Of a stretch of DNA of 64,000 nucleotides, positions 54,731 through 63,827 are shown one piece after another (the first letter of the stretch is position 1; every line of letters starts with the position of its first letter). Source of the DNA: Blautia coccoides (GTDB lineage Bacteria; Bacillota; Clostridia; Lachnospirales; Lachnospiraceae); contig NZ_CP136422.1 of the NCBI RefSeq assembly GCF_034355335.1, positions 15,001 to 79,000 of the forward strand, given 5' to 3'. The notes beneath the pieces are model-generated. The model was not told the DNA's origin, ran no database searches, and was given only the letters and a program-made list of their open reading frames with translations. The position numbers and the translations under genes were made by a program.

Positions 54731-55369
54731 ATGAAATATAAGGGAATCATTTTTGACCTGGACGGGGTTATCTGCCACACAGACAAATACCATTATCAGG
54801 CGTGGAAGGCGCTGGCAGACAAGCTGGGAATTTATTTTGACGAGGAGATCAACAACAGACTGCGCGGTGTGAGCAGGATGGAAAGCTTTGAGATCATCCT
54901 GGAAAAGTATGACGGTGACATGCAGGAAGAGGATAAAGTCCGCTATGCGGCAGAGAAAAATGACCTGTACCGTGAGCTTCTGAAAAATATGACAACAGAG
55001 GATCTGGCCCCTGAGGTGAAAGCTGTACTGGACGAACTTAGGAGCAGGGGGCTTCTTCTGGCCATAGGCTCTTCCAGCAGGAACGCGGGATTTATACTGG
55101 AACGTCTGGGGCTTTCCGGCTATTTTGACGCTGTTTCGGACGGCAACAACATTTCGCGCTCCAAGCCGGACCCAGAGGTATTCCAAAAAGCAGCAGAATA
55201 CCTGAAGCTGCAGCCCGGGGACTGCCTGGTGGTGGAGGATGCACAGTCCGGTCTGGAAGCTGCATTTGCAGGAGGCATGGACTGCGCGGCCATCGGTGAC
55301 GCGGTCAAATGCGGAAAGGCAACCTATAATTTGAATACATTCTCTGATTTACTGACAGCTATTTCGTGA
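54731..55369 (+). CDS. pgmB: beta-phosphoglucomutase
   Basis: 212 residues, HAD superfamily. The phosphoryl-accepting Asp9 and Asp11 lie in FDLDGVICHTDKYHYQAW, followed by the LRGVSRMESFE cap, the IGSSSRNAGFIL motif II and VVEDAQSGLEAAFAGGM. It turns beta-glucose-1-P into glucose-6-P. It starts 11 bases after the GH65 gene, the classical pairing for disaccharide phosphorolysis. Confidence 0.94.
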   Translation: MKYKGIIFDLDGVICHTDKYHYQAWKALADKLGIYFDEEINNRLRGVSRMESFEIILEKYDGDMQEEDKVRYAAEKNDLYRELLKNMTTEDLAPEVKAVLDELRSRGLLLAIGSSSRNAGFILERLGLSGYFDAVSDGNNISRSKPDPEVFQKAAEYLKLQPGDCLVVEDAQSGLEAAFAGGMDCAAIGDAVKCGKATYNLNTFSDLLTAIS

Positions 55370-55399
55370 CTTTATGTAAAAAGAATGGTAAAATAATGA

Positions 55400-55426
55400 T
55401 AGCTATTCGATAGGTATGCGCATTTA
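55400..55426. repeat. copy of the dispersed GTAAC/ATTCAG repeat, decayed
   Basis: AGCTATTCGATAGGTATGC then GCATTTAC aligns over its length with the left end of the 33976 element with about five changes. It lies between pgmB and the acetyltransferase gene. Confidence 0.5.
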
Positions 55427-55457
55427 CAAATAGTGGACATACAGGAGGATTGAATTC

Positions 55458-56099
55458 ATGTCATTAGAGCAGCAGATGAAAAGCGGACTTTTATACCGGG
55501 AATATGGTCACAAGGATGAAAAAGATGTGGCCTACGAAAAGGTGATCGAGAGGCAGAGAAAGCACGGCAAGGAGTTGACATTCGCCTACAATCAGACGAA
55601 TCCGTCCGACTACGGACGTAAGCGTGAGCTTTTGGAACAAATACTTGGCTCGTTGGGGGATGAGGTATGGATCGAATCACCCGTGAACTTTTCCTACGGA
55701 TGCAACACCCATGTGGGCAATTACTTTTATGCCAACTTTGGTCTTGTGATCGTGGATGATGTGGACGTGTACATCGGGGATTATGTTATGTGCGGACCCA
55801 ATGTGTCTATCTGTGTGACCGGGCATCCGGTTTACGGGGAGTTCAGAAGGGACGGTACACAGTTCTCACTTCCGGTGCATATCGGAAATGACGTCTGGAT
55901 CGGTGCAAATGCAGTGATCATGCCGGGAGTAACGATTGGAAATAATGTGGTCATCGGCGCAGGCAGTGTGGTGACCCAGGACATTCCGGACAATGTGGTG
56001 GCTTTCGGAACCCCGTGTCGTGTGGCAAGGCCCATTACTGATGAAGATAAGGAATACTTCCGCAAAGGAGTACCTGTAAACAAAGACTGGAGAGAATAG
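55458..56099 (+). CDS. maltose/galactoside O-acetyltransferase family protein
   Basis: 213 residues. A short N-terminal Mac domain (about 1-55) is followed by a left-handed beta helix of hexapeptide repeats (NFSYGCNTHVGNYFYANFGLVIVDD, VYIGDYVMCGPN, DVWIGANAVIMPGVTIGNNVVIGAGSVV), typical of Maa/LacA. It puts acetyl from acetyl-CoA on a sugar, perhaps to detoxify non-metabolised sugars that build up. It lies 88 bases behind pgmB with its own AGGAGG site. The sugar is not predictable. Confidence 0.9.
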   Translation: MSLEQQMKSGLLYREYGHKDEKDVAYEKVIERQRKHGKELTFAYNQTNPSDYGRKRELLEQILGSLGDEVWIESPVNFSYGCNTHVGNYFYANFGLVIVDDVDVYIGDYVMCGPNVSICVTGHPVYGEFRRDGTQFSLPVHIGNDVWIGANAVIMPGVTIGNNVVIGAGSVVTQDIPDNVVAFGTPCRVARPITDEDKEYFRKGVPVNKDWRE

Positions 56100-56115
56100 T
56101 CTGTCAGGAGGGTAT

Positions 56116-56433
56116 ATGTTCCATAAAAAGAAACAAGAGGATGAGTTTGAGATGGTGAATCTCAAAACAGTCTATGGTGTGTATGAGAGAGAAGCCCTGA
56201 CAGGGCTGCTTGAAGAAAATGATATCCCGTATATAGCCCAGGGAAACAGTATAGGCGGATATCTCACGATCGTGGCCGGAACTTCCGGCAGCTTTGGGAC
56301 AGATATCCTGGTTGGAAAAAATGTCTATGAGAGGGCAAAAGAACTGATGGATTCTGTGAACTGGGACGGATTGGAGAAAGAAACAGAGATTCCGGAGGAA
56401 GAATGGAATACAGGGGAACCTCCGGAGGAATGA
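56116..56433 (+). CDS. DUF2007-type small protein
   Basis: 105 residues, no membrane segment. The core MVNLKTVYGVYEREALTGLLEENDIPYIAQGNS and the late DILVGKNVYERAKELMDS match the putative signal-transducing family DUF2007, a ferredoxin-like fold. The C-terminus is acidic (EEWNTGEPPEE). It lies 16 bases after the acetyltransferase gene behind AGGAGGGT and probably shares its transcript. Function unknown. Confidence 0.75.
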   Translation: MFHKKKQEDEFEMVNLKTVYGVYEREALTGLLEENDIPYIAQGNSIGGYLTIVAGTSGSFGTDILVGKNVYERAKELMDSVNWDGLEKETEIPEEEWNTGEPPEE

Positions 56434-56440
56434 CACAAAG

Positions 56441-56485
56441 AAGACCGTCCGCAGCAGCCTGAGAGCTGCCGCGGACGGTCTTTTA
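56441..56485. terminator. terminator between convergent genes
   Basis: Perfect 12-bp stem AAGACCGTCCGC (56441-56452) / GCGGACGGTCTT (56471-56482) followed by TTTA; the minus strand reads TCTTCTTTG. It serves the DUF2007 gene and perhaps the methyltransferase gene. Confidence 0.85.
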
Positions 56486-56525
56486 TAGATCATAGGTAAC
56501 TGTTTGTGAAGCTTTACAGTTATAA

Positions 56526-57518
56526 TTATTTAAACATTTCTTTGCTTACTTTGTCGATTGCTTCGCTGGCTGTCTCATAAACACCCGGGAAGGTACTGAT
56601 TCCAAGACCCTGGGTGATACACGGAATGTAATATTTGGTTCCGTATTCTTCGCATGCGCGGCGGACTTCTTTTTCTACCAGTTCCGGTGTCCAGTCAGGA
56701 CGGTCTACAGATGCGCTGTCGATGCCGCCCATGAAGGTGATCTTCTCGCCGTATTTGGCGATCAGGTCAGCAATGTTATTGGAGGTCATGCATCCCTGCC
56801 AAATGTCGATTCCCATCTCGATCATGAACGGAACCAGAGTTGCAGCATAGGAATCTGCATGGTGAATGACAACATCTACACCGTGCTCTTTGTAGTAGCC
56901 GTAAATCTTCTTATAGGACGGAAGGAAAAATTCTTCAAACATATCCGGGGAGATGAAAGTGGAAGTCTGGCTGCCCCAGTCATCGTGATGGAAAATGGCA
57001 TCCGGTTTGATGTATTTGCAGATCTTTTCTGCGTACTGTAATTCCCATTCTGTCAGATATTCGATCAGTTCATGAGTACACTCCGGTTCCTCGTAGAAGT
57101 TGATCAGGGCGTTCTGGATCTCCTGCAGATGGTGGCACTGCTCGAAAAGGCCGGGTGCGATGAACTGTGTAACGAAATATTCATTGCGGTCTACTTTTTC
57201 TGCTTCAGCGATGAACGGTTCCCACTCTGCATCTGAGTAGTCCAGACGCGGTGCTTTTACATAATCTCTCCAGTGTGTGATATCTTTACATACAATGTGC
57301 TCTTCGTCGTGGATAGGGAAGCCTCCTGGTGTTCCCTCAGGCCACACCATTGTTACGCCCCATGCATTCTTTACCGGGGGTTTGCCGTATTCTGCGTTTG
57401 GACTTGCAGCGGTGTAAGGATTGCCGAAAAGCATTCCCAGTGCCTCGTACTGGTTTACATAACGGTCCGGATGACCACCTCTGATAGTTTCTAATAAATT
57501 CTGCCTTCTGGTTAACAT
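56526..57518 (-). CDS. URO-D family methyltransferase (corrinoid system)
   Basis: 330 residues with the uroporphyrinogen-decarboxylase fold: AIFHHDDWGSQTSTFISPDMFEEFFLPSYKKIYGYYKEHG and VDVVIHHADSYAATLVPFMIEMGIDIWQGC. This family also includes MtaA/MtbA- and CmuA-type methyltransferases, which move methyl groups to or from corrinoid proteins. No other heme-synthesis gene is here, while a corrinoid protein and its reactivase lie 3 kb away, so a methyl-transfer role is much more likely. It would be the substrate-side methyltransferase of the locus. AAAGGAGGTATTC marks a strong start. Confidence 0.82.
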   Translation of the reverse strand: MLTRRQNLLETIRGGHPDRYVNQYEALGMLFGNPYTAASPNAEYGKPPVKNAWGVTMVWPEGTPGGFPIHDEEHIVCKDITHWRDYVKAPRLDYSDAEWEPFIAEAEKVDRNEYFVTQFIAPGLFEQCHHLQEIQNALINFYEEPECTHELIEYLTEWELQYAEKICKYIKPDAIFHHDDWGSQTSTFISPDMFEEFFLPSYKKIYGYYKEHGVDVVIHHADSYAATLVPFMIEMGIDIWQGCMTSNNIADLIAKYGEKITFMGGIDSASVDRPDWTPELVEKEVRRACEEYGTKYYIPCITQGLGISTFPGVYETASEAIDKVSKEMFK

Positions 57519-57554
57519 AAAATGAATACCTCCTTTTTTGAAATCCCAACGAGT

Positions 57555-57580
57555 GTCATGGAAAAGCCTGTCTCCATGAC
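57555..57580. promoter_or_regulatory. inverted repeat in the leader of the URO-D gene
   Basis: GTCATGGA (57555-57562) / TCCATGAC (57573-57580), 37 bases before the minus-strand start. It may be an operator for one of the PucR-type regulators or a leader hairpin. Confidence 0.45.
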
Positions 57581-57635
57581 TGATACTAAGCTTATCATAA
57601 CAGAATTGCTATATCCCGTAAATACGATGAAATAA

Positions 57636-57671
57636 TTGACTTTTCAGTATGAATACACTACACTTTGTAGT
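57636..57671 (+). promoter_or_regulatory. promoter of the first PucR gene with overlapping palindrome
   Basis: TTGACT (57636-57641) and TACACT (57659-57664) with 17 bases between. ACTACA-CTT-TGTAGT (57657-57671) is a perfect inverted repeat over the -10 box and start site, ideal for self-repression. Confidence 0.62.
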
Positions 57672-57687
57672 AGGGAGATGATTTTTT

Positions 57688-59214
57688 ATGAAACTGACTT
57701 TTTATCAGATATACTATCATCTGAAAAAAAAATATGATGCTCGGAGGATTTCCTGCAATCCCTGCAAAATACAGGTGGAAAGGCCGGTTTATTACAGGGA
57801 TGGACAAGACTGCAGAGGGCATATGGTCTTGATCTCCAATGAGGAACTTATGAAAATAAGACAGGATTCTGCGCTCTGGAAGGACTGTATTTTCATCTGT
57901 TTTGGAGAAGTGGATGATATATTTTGTCGGATTGATACAGACCTGCTTGTACTGGATGACAGGATACCGAGAGAACAGATCCTTAATGACCTGCAGGAGA
58001 TATTTCAGTATTTTGAAGAGGCGGGACAGTCAGTGACTGAAGTGTTTATGGAGAACCAGGACTTCGGGGAGCTGATGGAGTGTTTTGGCAAAATTTTTGA
58101 GACACCTCTTGCGCTGATGGACGCCAATTTTTCCTACGTGTCCCTGGCTGATAAGGAAGGGCGATTTGCCAATGGATTTATGAATGAGAACAGTGCCCTT
58201 CCCATGCATATGGTGAGCCAGATCATATCAGACCCTGCCTATCTGCGGAGCATAACACTTACGGGTGTATATACATATACCCTTGAACAGGTGACATTTC
58301 TCTGTAGGAACCTGTTTTCTGAAGGGAAATTCATCGGCAAGCTCATGGCAGTGTCCTGCACATCGCCTCTGAACAATGAGTATCACAAGGACCTGCTTCT
58401 TATGGCGTCGGGATATGTGGAGCGGATGTATGAGCGTTTTGGGGCTTTCCACATGGCAGACCGATCTCTTGACAGCCTCCATGAACTTCTGAGACTGAGG
58501 CTGAAGGGCAGTTCCGTGCCTGCAGAGAGAGTTCGGAGCGCACTGGGCAACCTTTCCTGGTCTGAGCAGGATGTTTACTACCTGATCCAGATGCGCCCAA
58601 GCTACAGATATGACAAATCCCTGTACGACAAGTATCTGTGCCCTCAGATGGAGCAGCAGTGGAAGGATACCTGCTGTGTGGCTCACAATGACAGTCTGAT
58701 GGTGCTTCTAAACGGAAGCAGGCTTCATATGACGGACTTTCAGCCGGAACTGGCCTATTTTCTGAGAGAAAATCTTCTTGCGGCAGGAATCAGCAGAAAG
58801 TTCAGGGGATTTGACGGTATTCAGACCGCGTTTAAGCAGACAGATATCGCGTTGGAACTGGGGATGAGAAAGGATGCTACACCCTGGTATTTCAGATTTG
58901 ATGATTATGCACTGGATTATATCCTGACTCACGGAAGAGGTGAGTTCGAGCCGGAGCAGATATGTGCGCCGGGAATACTGGTGCTGAGAGAACATGACGA
59001 GAAGATACATACGGAATATTACAAGACTTTGTACTGTTACCTGCAGTGCAGATACAATGCGGCTCTGACAGCCAAAAAACTGTTTATACACAGAAGCACT
59101 TTTTTGAACAGGCTGGAAAGGATCCATGAGCTGATACAGATGGATCTGGAGGATTTCCGCTCCAGGCTCTATCTCTCTGTCTCTTTTTACATTCTGGAGG
59201 AGGAAAAACGATAG
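57688..59214 (+). CDS. PucR-type transcriptional regulator 1
   Basis: 508 residues. It has no membrane segment. An N-terminal ligand-binding region of the PucR/CdaR group (about 1-260) and a GGDEF-like middle (about 290-400) lead to a C-terminal HTH_30 domain (ALTAKKLFIHRSTFLNRLERIHELIQMDL, about 460-500). It is divergent from the URO-D methyltransferase gene and convergent with a second regulator of the same build, the stop codons being one base apart. It probably turns on the methyl-transfer genes when the methylated substrate is present. Confidence 0.87.
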   Translation: MKLTFYQIYYHLKKKYDARRISCNPCKIQVERPVYYRDGQDCRGHMVLISNEELMKIRQDSALWKDCIFICFGEVDDIFCRIDTDLLVLDDRIPREQILNDLQEIFQYFEEAGQSVTEVFMENQDFGELMECFGKIFETPLALMDANFSYVSLADKEGRFANGFMNENSALPMHMVSQIISDPAYLRSITLTGVYTYTLEQVTFLCRNLFSEGKFIGKLMAVSCTSPLNNEYHKDLLLMASGYVERMYERFGAFHMADRSLDSLHELLRLRLKGSSVPAERVRSALGNLSWSEQDVYYLIQMRPSYRYDKSLYDKYLCPQMEQQWKDTCCVAHNDSLMVLLNGSRLHMTDFQPELAYFLRENLLAAGISRKFRGFDGIQTAFKQTDIALELGMRKDATPWYFRFDDYALDYILTHGRGEFEPEQICAPGILVLREHDEKIHTEYYKTLYCYLQCRYNAALTAKKLFIHRSTFLNRLERIHELIQMDLEDFRSRLYLSVSFYILEEEKR

Positions 59215-59215
59215 A

Positions 59216-60748
59216 TCAGTTTTTTTCCTCCTCCTGCTCCAGAAGGCGGAAGGATAGGTTCAGGTAAAAAATTTCTTCCGGGTCATCCAGTCCGGAATCT
59301 AGGATGTTTTTGATCTTATCCAGGCGATACAGAAAGGTGCTGCGGTGGATGAAGAGCAGGGAAGCGGCCTGAGTGGCGTTCAGATTCTCCTCCAGGTATG
59401 TTCTCAATGTGAGCATGTACTCTGTATTCTGTTCCCGGTCGGTTCTCTGCAGGTCCAGCAGCTTTTCATGGCAGAGCATATAGCCGGGAAGCCTGCGGGT
59501 GGACTGTTCCAGTATGTAGGTCAGAGCCACGTTGTTAAAGTGGTGAATCCACAGGTAGGGCTTTTTTCGGCTCCCCACATCCAGGGCTGTGCTGGCCTGG
59601 ATATACTGGCGTCTCAGGTTCATGTGCCCTTTCATGGGGCGGCTGTATCCAGCTTTCAGGAAACTGTCCCTGATAAAGTAAGTGAGTTGTCCTGCCACAG
59701 TATCTGAATCTGTCTCCAGACGGCTGAGATTAAAATAGGTCACGATCTCTTCCTTAAAAAGAAAGCTGCAGGAATAGGGAAACTGTTTTTCCAGATAGTT
59801 GCAGATGGCTCTTGTGGTAATCTTTTTCTGGTCCAGATAAGTGATCTGGAAAATAAGGCACAGATAATCGTGCTGTGTGCTCCAGCCAAGCGCAGATAAT
59901 CTCTGACTGATGTCAAGATAGTCTGCGGTGCGGTCAGACAGTACGGTGATGAGAATCTTGTGAAGGGCGTCGGACTGCCGTGATGCGGGTGCCTGTTCAT
60001 GATAGAGCAGATACTCCACATATCCTCCAAGATGTGAGAGGAGGAAGCCGTCACTCACTTTCATGGGATGATCAAATTCAATGAGGACTAGACGGTGTGT
60101 GGTGTGCCCATCCTGGCGGACATTTACGTTCAGGGTATTCAGACCGGTGATATATCCCGGAAAGAATACAGGTCCATCTGCCTCCAGCATTTTTGTATAT
60201 TCCTCATCCTGAGCCAGGGCATTGACATATTCAATGTTGAGACCGTCTTCTGTGTACAGATGATACTTTTCCGGTATATGTTCTGTGCCCGCATTGGCCA
60301 CAGGGGTGAAATCCAGGCTGATGACAGACAGAGGATTATGGAAGATTTCCAGGGATACACTGAGAAGGTTGCGGACACTGCCGCTGCTCAGAAGGATGGT
60401 GCTCAGATGTTCGTCCCAGCTGTCATACGTGTCGTAGAGATCCTGGATAAAATTAAAGATACGGCTCAGAGTATAGCTCGTATCCAGAATGAGATATGGA
60501 TGGGAAGGGGGCGAAAAGCCTTCGCCCGGACTGCCCGAGATGACCAGAAAAACAGGCCCTGTGAGCTGGGAGGAAAGGGATTCCGTATCCCCGGCTTTGA
60601 CAAGGCAGATATGCCCGGTGGAAAAACCGGAACCGTCCTCAAATAAAAAAGGACGCATAAAGGTCTCTGTTGTCTCCAGATTTCCCTGTGAGACAACGTG
60701 AAATTCTTTTGTTATCATTTCTGATAAAAGCACTGCTGATAGCTTCAA
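59216..60748 (-). CDS. PucR-type transcriptional regulator 2
   Basis: 510 residues from TTG 60748, selected because GGGGG lies upstream, the start is 14 bases behind the corrinoid protein stop, and the protein then begins MKL and matches the length of regulator 1. A longer in-frame stretch would overlap the corrinoid gene by 80 bases. The same layout is seen: ligand domain, GGDEF-like middle and HTH_30 (NATQAASLLFIHRSTFLYRLDKIKNILD). It is the last gene of the reactivase-DUF2284-corrinoid operon, so it probably controls that operon. Confidence 0.85.
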   Translation of the reverse strand: MKLSAVLLSEMITKEFHVVSQGNLETTETFMRPFLFEDGSGFSTGHICLVKAGDTESLSSQLTGPVFLVISGSPGEGFSPPSHPYLILDTSYTLSRIFNFIQDLYDTYDSWDEHLSTILLSSGSVRNLLSVSLEIFHNPLSVISLDFTPVANAGTEHIPEKYHLYTEDGLNIEYVNALAQDEEYTKMLEADGPVFFPGYITGLNTLNVNVRQDGHTTHRLVLIEFDHPMKVSDGFLLSHLGGYVEYLLYHEQAPASRQSDALHKILITVLSDRTADYLDISQRLSALGWSTQHDYLCLIFQITYLDQKKITTRAICNYLEKQFPYSCSFLFKEEIVTYFNLSRLETDSDTVAGQLTYFIRDSFLKAGYSRPMKGHMNLRRQYIQASTALDVGSRKKPYLWIHHFNNVALTYILEQSTRRLPGYMLCHEKLLDLQRTDREQNTEYMLTLRTYLEENLNATQAASLLFIHRSTFLYRLDKIKNILDSGLDDPEEIFYLNLSFRLLEQEEEKN

Positions 60749-60761
60749 AGTGATCCCCCGC

Positions 60762-61397
60762 TTATATAATAAATGTCTTGGCTTTTTCCGCAGCATCCAC
60801 TGCGCTTTCCGTGTAGGCATCTGCGCCAATGGTATCGGCAAACTCCTGGGTGACGGCGCCTCCGCCCACCATGATCTTCAGACGGTGTTCCTTGTCATGG
60901 CGGCGCAGGGATTTTACCACCTGCTGCATTTCCGGTATGGAGGTCGTGAGCAGGGAGGAGATGCATACAATGGAAACCTCAGGATTGTCACGGACTGCTT
61001 TCAGGAATTGCTTTTCCGAGATGTCGACGCCCAGGTCAATGACTTTGAAGCCGGCACTGCGGAACATGATCGCGACAATGTTCTTTCCCACGTCGTGCAG
61101 GTCGCCTTCTACGGTACCCAGGATGACGGTTCCTATACTCTGTTCTTCCATGGCACCGCACTTTTCCTCCAGTATATCAAAACCTTTCCTCACACTGCGG
61201 GCAGCAGCCAGTATTCTTGGAATATCGGCATCGTTCTGTTTGTAGTATTCCCCCACTGTTTTCATTGCAGGAACCATGGCCTGATCCACAATGAGGGAAG
61301 GTTTGATGTGTTCCTCCAAAGCTCTGGACACAAGAAACTGGGCATCGCGCGGATGCCCGTTCTCAATTGCCTGTCGAAGTTCTTCTAAAGTAGTCAT
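60762..61397 (-). CDS. corrinoid (B12-binding) methyl-carrier protein
   Basis: 211 residues from ATG 61397 (AGGAGG five bases upstream). A helical cap domain (about 1-85) is followed by a B12-binding Rossmann domain with the cobalt-ligand motif EGDLHDVGKNIV (DxHxxG) and later GGGAVTQEFADTIGADAY. This is the MtaC/MtbC class that carries a methyl group on cobalt between two methyltransferases. It is placed behind the reactivase and DUF2284 genes. Confidence 0.95.
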   Translation of the reverse strand: MTTLEELRQAIENGHPRDAQFLVSRALEEHIKPSLIVDQAMVPAMKTVGEYYKQNDADIPRILAAARSVRKGFDILEEKCGAMEEQSIGTVILGTVEGDLHDVGKNIVAIMFRSAGFKVIDLGVDISEKQFLKAVRDNPEVSIVCISSLLTTSIPEMQQVVKSLRRHDKEHRLKIMVGGGAVTQEFADTIGADAYTESAVDAAEKAKTFII

Positions 61398-61430
61398 GAT
61401 GTCCTCCTGTTCCAATGAAAGAAAAGGCCC

Positions 61431-61970
61431 CTATTCCAGAAGAAAACAACTGGTATAGGCAATGGTGCAGGGACCATAATAATATGTCATATCGTTGGCT
61501 TTGCAGATTTGTGTGACCAGCATACCATAGGCTTCCATGGAAGAAAAAGCTTTCTTAGGGAAGCGGCACGGCTCGTCAGGGTAGGTACAGGTTTCACATC
61601 TGGTGCAGCAGCCGGCGCCGATGGCCAGCATGTCGGGATATGTTTCCCGGAGCAGTTTTTCCATGGCAAAGAAGTTCTTCTTATGAAGTGCCTCTGTCTC
61701 CATCATGGTTTCCCCGTCCATGGCATCTTCCAGTTCTCCTACAGTCTGTACCAGGATGCCGTTTTGGTACTGCTGTATCTTGGCACGGCAGTCTTCCAGG
61801 GTTCCGCATCCCGGAGGGCAGCTCCAGCGCTTTCCGTACATGCCGCAGGTGTTGGCTTCGCACATCTGGCGGACCTCAGGCAGCAGTTCGATGGTGCTGC
61901 ATTTTAATGGTGCGATATGGGAGAAGCCGGTATCCGTCCCGAGCTTCTCCAATTCTTCATAGTTTATCAT
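61431..61970 (-). CDS. DUF2284 cysteine-rich metal-binding protein
   Basis: 179 residues from ATG 61970, 19 bases after the reactivase stop and behind TGGGGG. It has about a dozen cysteines: CEANTCGMYGKRWSCPPGCG (around residues 38-57), GAGCCTRCETCTYPDEPCRFP, and late single Cys. It is of the DUF2284 family, likely to bind iron-sulfur or other metal. Being between a corrinoid reactivase and a corrinoid protein suggests a role in electron supply or in cobalt handling; no direct evidence. Confidence 0.82.
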   Translation of the reverse strand: MINYEELEKLGTDTGFSHIAPLKCSTIELLPEVRQMCEANTCGMYGKRWSCPPGCGTLEDCRAKIQQYQNGILVQTVGELEDAMDGETMMETEALHKKNFFAMEKLLRETYPDMLAIGAGCCTRCETCTYPDEPCRFPKKAFSSMEAYGMLVTQICKANDMTYYYGPCTIAYTSCFLLE

Positions 61971-61989
61971 GTAAAAACCCCCATTCATT

Positions 61990-63729
61990 CTATAGTAGTT
62001 CAGGAAACTCCAGCTCATCCACAAAGCAGTCCTGAAATTCAGGTGAAGCGGCCAGTTCTACAAATGATATCTCCTTTGCCAGGATATCAGAATAGAACAG
62101 TTCCTCCCTGTTGATGAGTGCTATTTTGGAACCTTCACCGGCGGCGTTGCCCACAGGCACGATCCTTTCCTTCAGGCATATGGGTATGAGTCCGATATCA
62201 CATGCGCTCTTGGGATTCATATAATTCCCAAAGGCACCGGCAATATATACATGCGCGATCTGGTCAGTTGTTATGCCCAGTTCTTTCTGGAGAAGCTGAA
62301 TGCCGGCGGCAATGGCAGCTTTGGCAAGCTGTACCTCCCGCACATCCTTTTGACTGAGGTAAACAGGGCTGCCGTTTCCACTTTCTTCTGCAGCAACCAG
62401 GGTAAAGGATGCAGTGCCGTCCTCTGTCAGAAGCTTTCCTGACTCATCTATGATACCTGCTTTTCTCAGGCAGGCGATCAGGTCGATCAGCCCGGAACCG
62501 CAGATACCGATGGCTTTTTTGCTGCCCACGGTCGTATAGTTCCAAGTACCTTCACGGTATTCCACGTGGTCAACTGCGCCGGACGCGCCTCTCATGCCGC
62601 ATTCGATCTTGGCACCCTCAAAGGCGGGGCCTGCGGCTGTGGAACAGGCGGCCAGACGGTCTTTATTGCCGAGAACCATCTCGCCGTTGGTTCCGATATC
62701 GATCATCAGAGATATCTCCTCCTGCTGATCCGGGCGGATGCAGAGCAGACAGCCCATAGTATCAGCGCCTACGAAGCCTGCCACGTCAGGAAGCAGGATG
62801 AGCTGCCCTTTGGGATGGATATGAAGGTCATATTCAGAGGCTTTCAAAAATAGAAGCTGACTGATGGCCGGATTGTAGGGGGCATGTACCAGCGCTCCCG
62901 GGGAGATGCCCAGAAACAGATGATGCATACAGGTGTTGCCTACAATACAGGTCTGGTAAATACAGCCTGTGCTGATGCCTGACTTTTCGGCCAGTGTATC
63001 CAGAATGGTCTGGACAGTCTGGCGGATACAAGAGCTTAAATTTTCAGTTCCGTTTTCAAGTGCGTAGTTGGCGCGCATGATCACATCGGCACCATACTGG
63101 GCCTGGGGATTCATGCTGCTCTCAACAGCCAGAACCCTGCCTGTGCGCGCGTCCATCAGATATCCCACCACCGTGGTGGTTCCGATATCAAATGCGGCCA
63201 GATATCCTTTGATAGGTTCTTTCTGCAGATCCAGAAGAGTGTCCCCGGAAACTGCCGCATACCAGGTATCAGTCTCCTTGAGCATTTCGTACAGTCCGGA
63301 GGCTGTTTCCAGATCCGGTCTGAGATGTTCCATGCTCTCTCCAAAGGATTCCTCCAGTGCCAGTTTCAGGCGGTCCCAGTCGGACAGATTATCCCCGGGT
63401 TTTACCTTGCGGATATGTGTCCTGCCGAAACGGAGCAGAGGGTGGAGTGGTACCGGACGGGAGAAGCCTTCAGCCAGTATAGCGTGTTCTTTTTCTCTCA
63501 CAAGGGTGTCAACTGTCATATCCCCGGTGATCTTGGTCTGACAGGCTTTCAGAATGCCGGTCACGGGACCGCTTGTCACGTGTACCATGCATTTTCCGCA
63601 GGTGCCCTGCCCGCCGCAGGGGGCATCCGGATCCAGGCCGGCCTGACGCTGCGCCTGCAGCACAGTAGTGCCTTCTTCTGCCAGGATGCTTTTACCTTCA
63701 CGGATAAAAGTTACTTCATGTGTTTTCAA
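61990..63729 (-). CDS. ASKHA-type corrinoid reductive activator with 2Fe-2S domain
   Basis: 579 residues. An N-terminal plant-type ferredoxin domain with CGGQGTCGKC and a further Cys (about 1-80) is followed by a linker and an actin-like ATPase domain (DUF4445 type; AAFDIGTTTVVGYLMDARTG, IDIGTNGEMVLGN, GICGSGLIDLIACL, VYIAGAFGNYMNPKSA). This is the RACo/RamA-like family that uses ATP and a low-potential electron to bring an inactivated Co(II) corrinoid back to Co(I). First gene of the minus-strand operon, about 45 bases after a terminator. Confidence 0.93.
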   Translation of the reverse strand: MKTHEVTFIREGKSILAEEGTTVLQAQRQAGLDPDAPCGGQGTCGKCMVHVTSGPVTGILKACQTKITGDMTVDTLVREKEHAILAEGFSRPVPLHPLLRFGRTHIRKVKPGDNLSDWDRLKLALEESFGESMEHLRPDLETASGLYEMLKETDTWYAAVSGDTLLDLQKEPIKGYLAAFDIGTTTVVGYLMDARTGRVLAVESSMNPQAQYGADVIMRANYALENGTENLSSCIRQTVQTILDTLAEKSGISTGCIYQTCIVGNTCMHHLFLGISPGALVHAPYNPAISQLLFLKASEYDLHIHPKGQLILLPDVAGFVGADTMGCLLCIRPDQQEEISLMIDIGTNGEMVLGNKDRLAACSTAAGPAFEGAKIECGMRGASGAVDHVEYREGTWNYTTVGSKKAIGICGSGLIDLIACLRKAGIIDESGKLLTEDGTASFTLVAAEESGNGSPVYLSQKDVREVQLAKAAIAAGIQLLQKELGITTDQIAHVYIAGAFGNYMNPKSACDIGLIPICLKERIVPVGNAAGEGSKIALINREELFYSDILAKEISFVELAASPEFQDCFVDELEFPELL

Positions 63730-63773
63730 TTTTCATTCCCCCAATTTTGCTATAGAGTAAGTATAACAGAAAA

Positions 63774-63799
63774 GACCGCGACAGTAAACTGCCGCGGTC
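63774..63799 (-). terminator. terminator of the upstream alpha-galactosidase gene
   Basis: Stem GACCGCG / CGCGGTC with an inner GC pair; the minus strand continues with TCTTTTCT. Confidence 0.75.
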
Positions 63800-63827
63800 A
63801 AGTTATGAAAAATTTTATGGGTAATAA

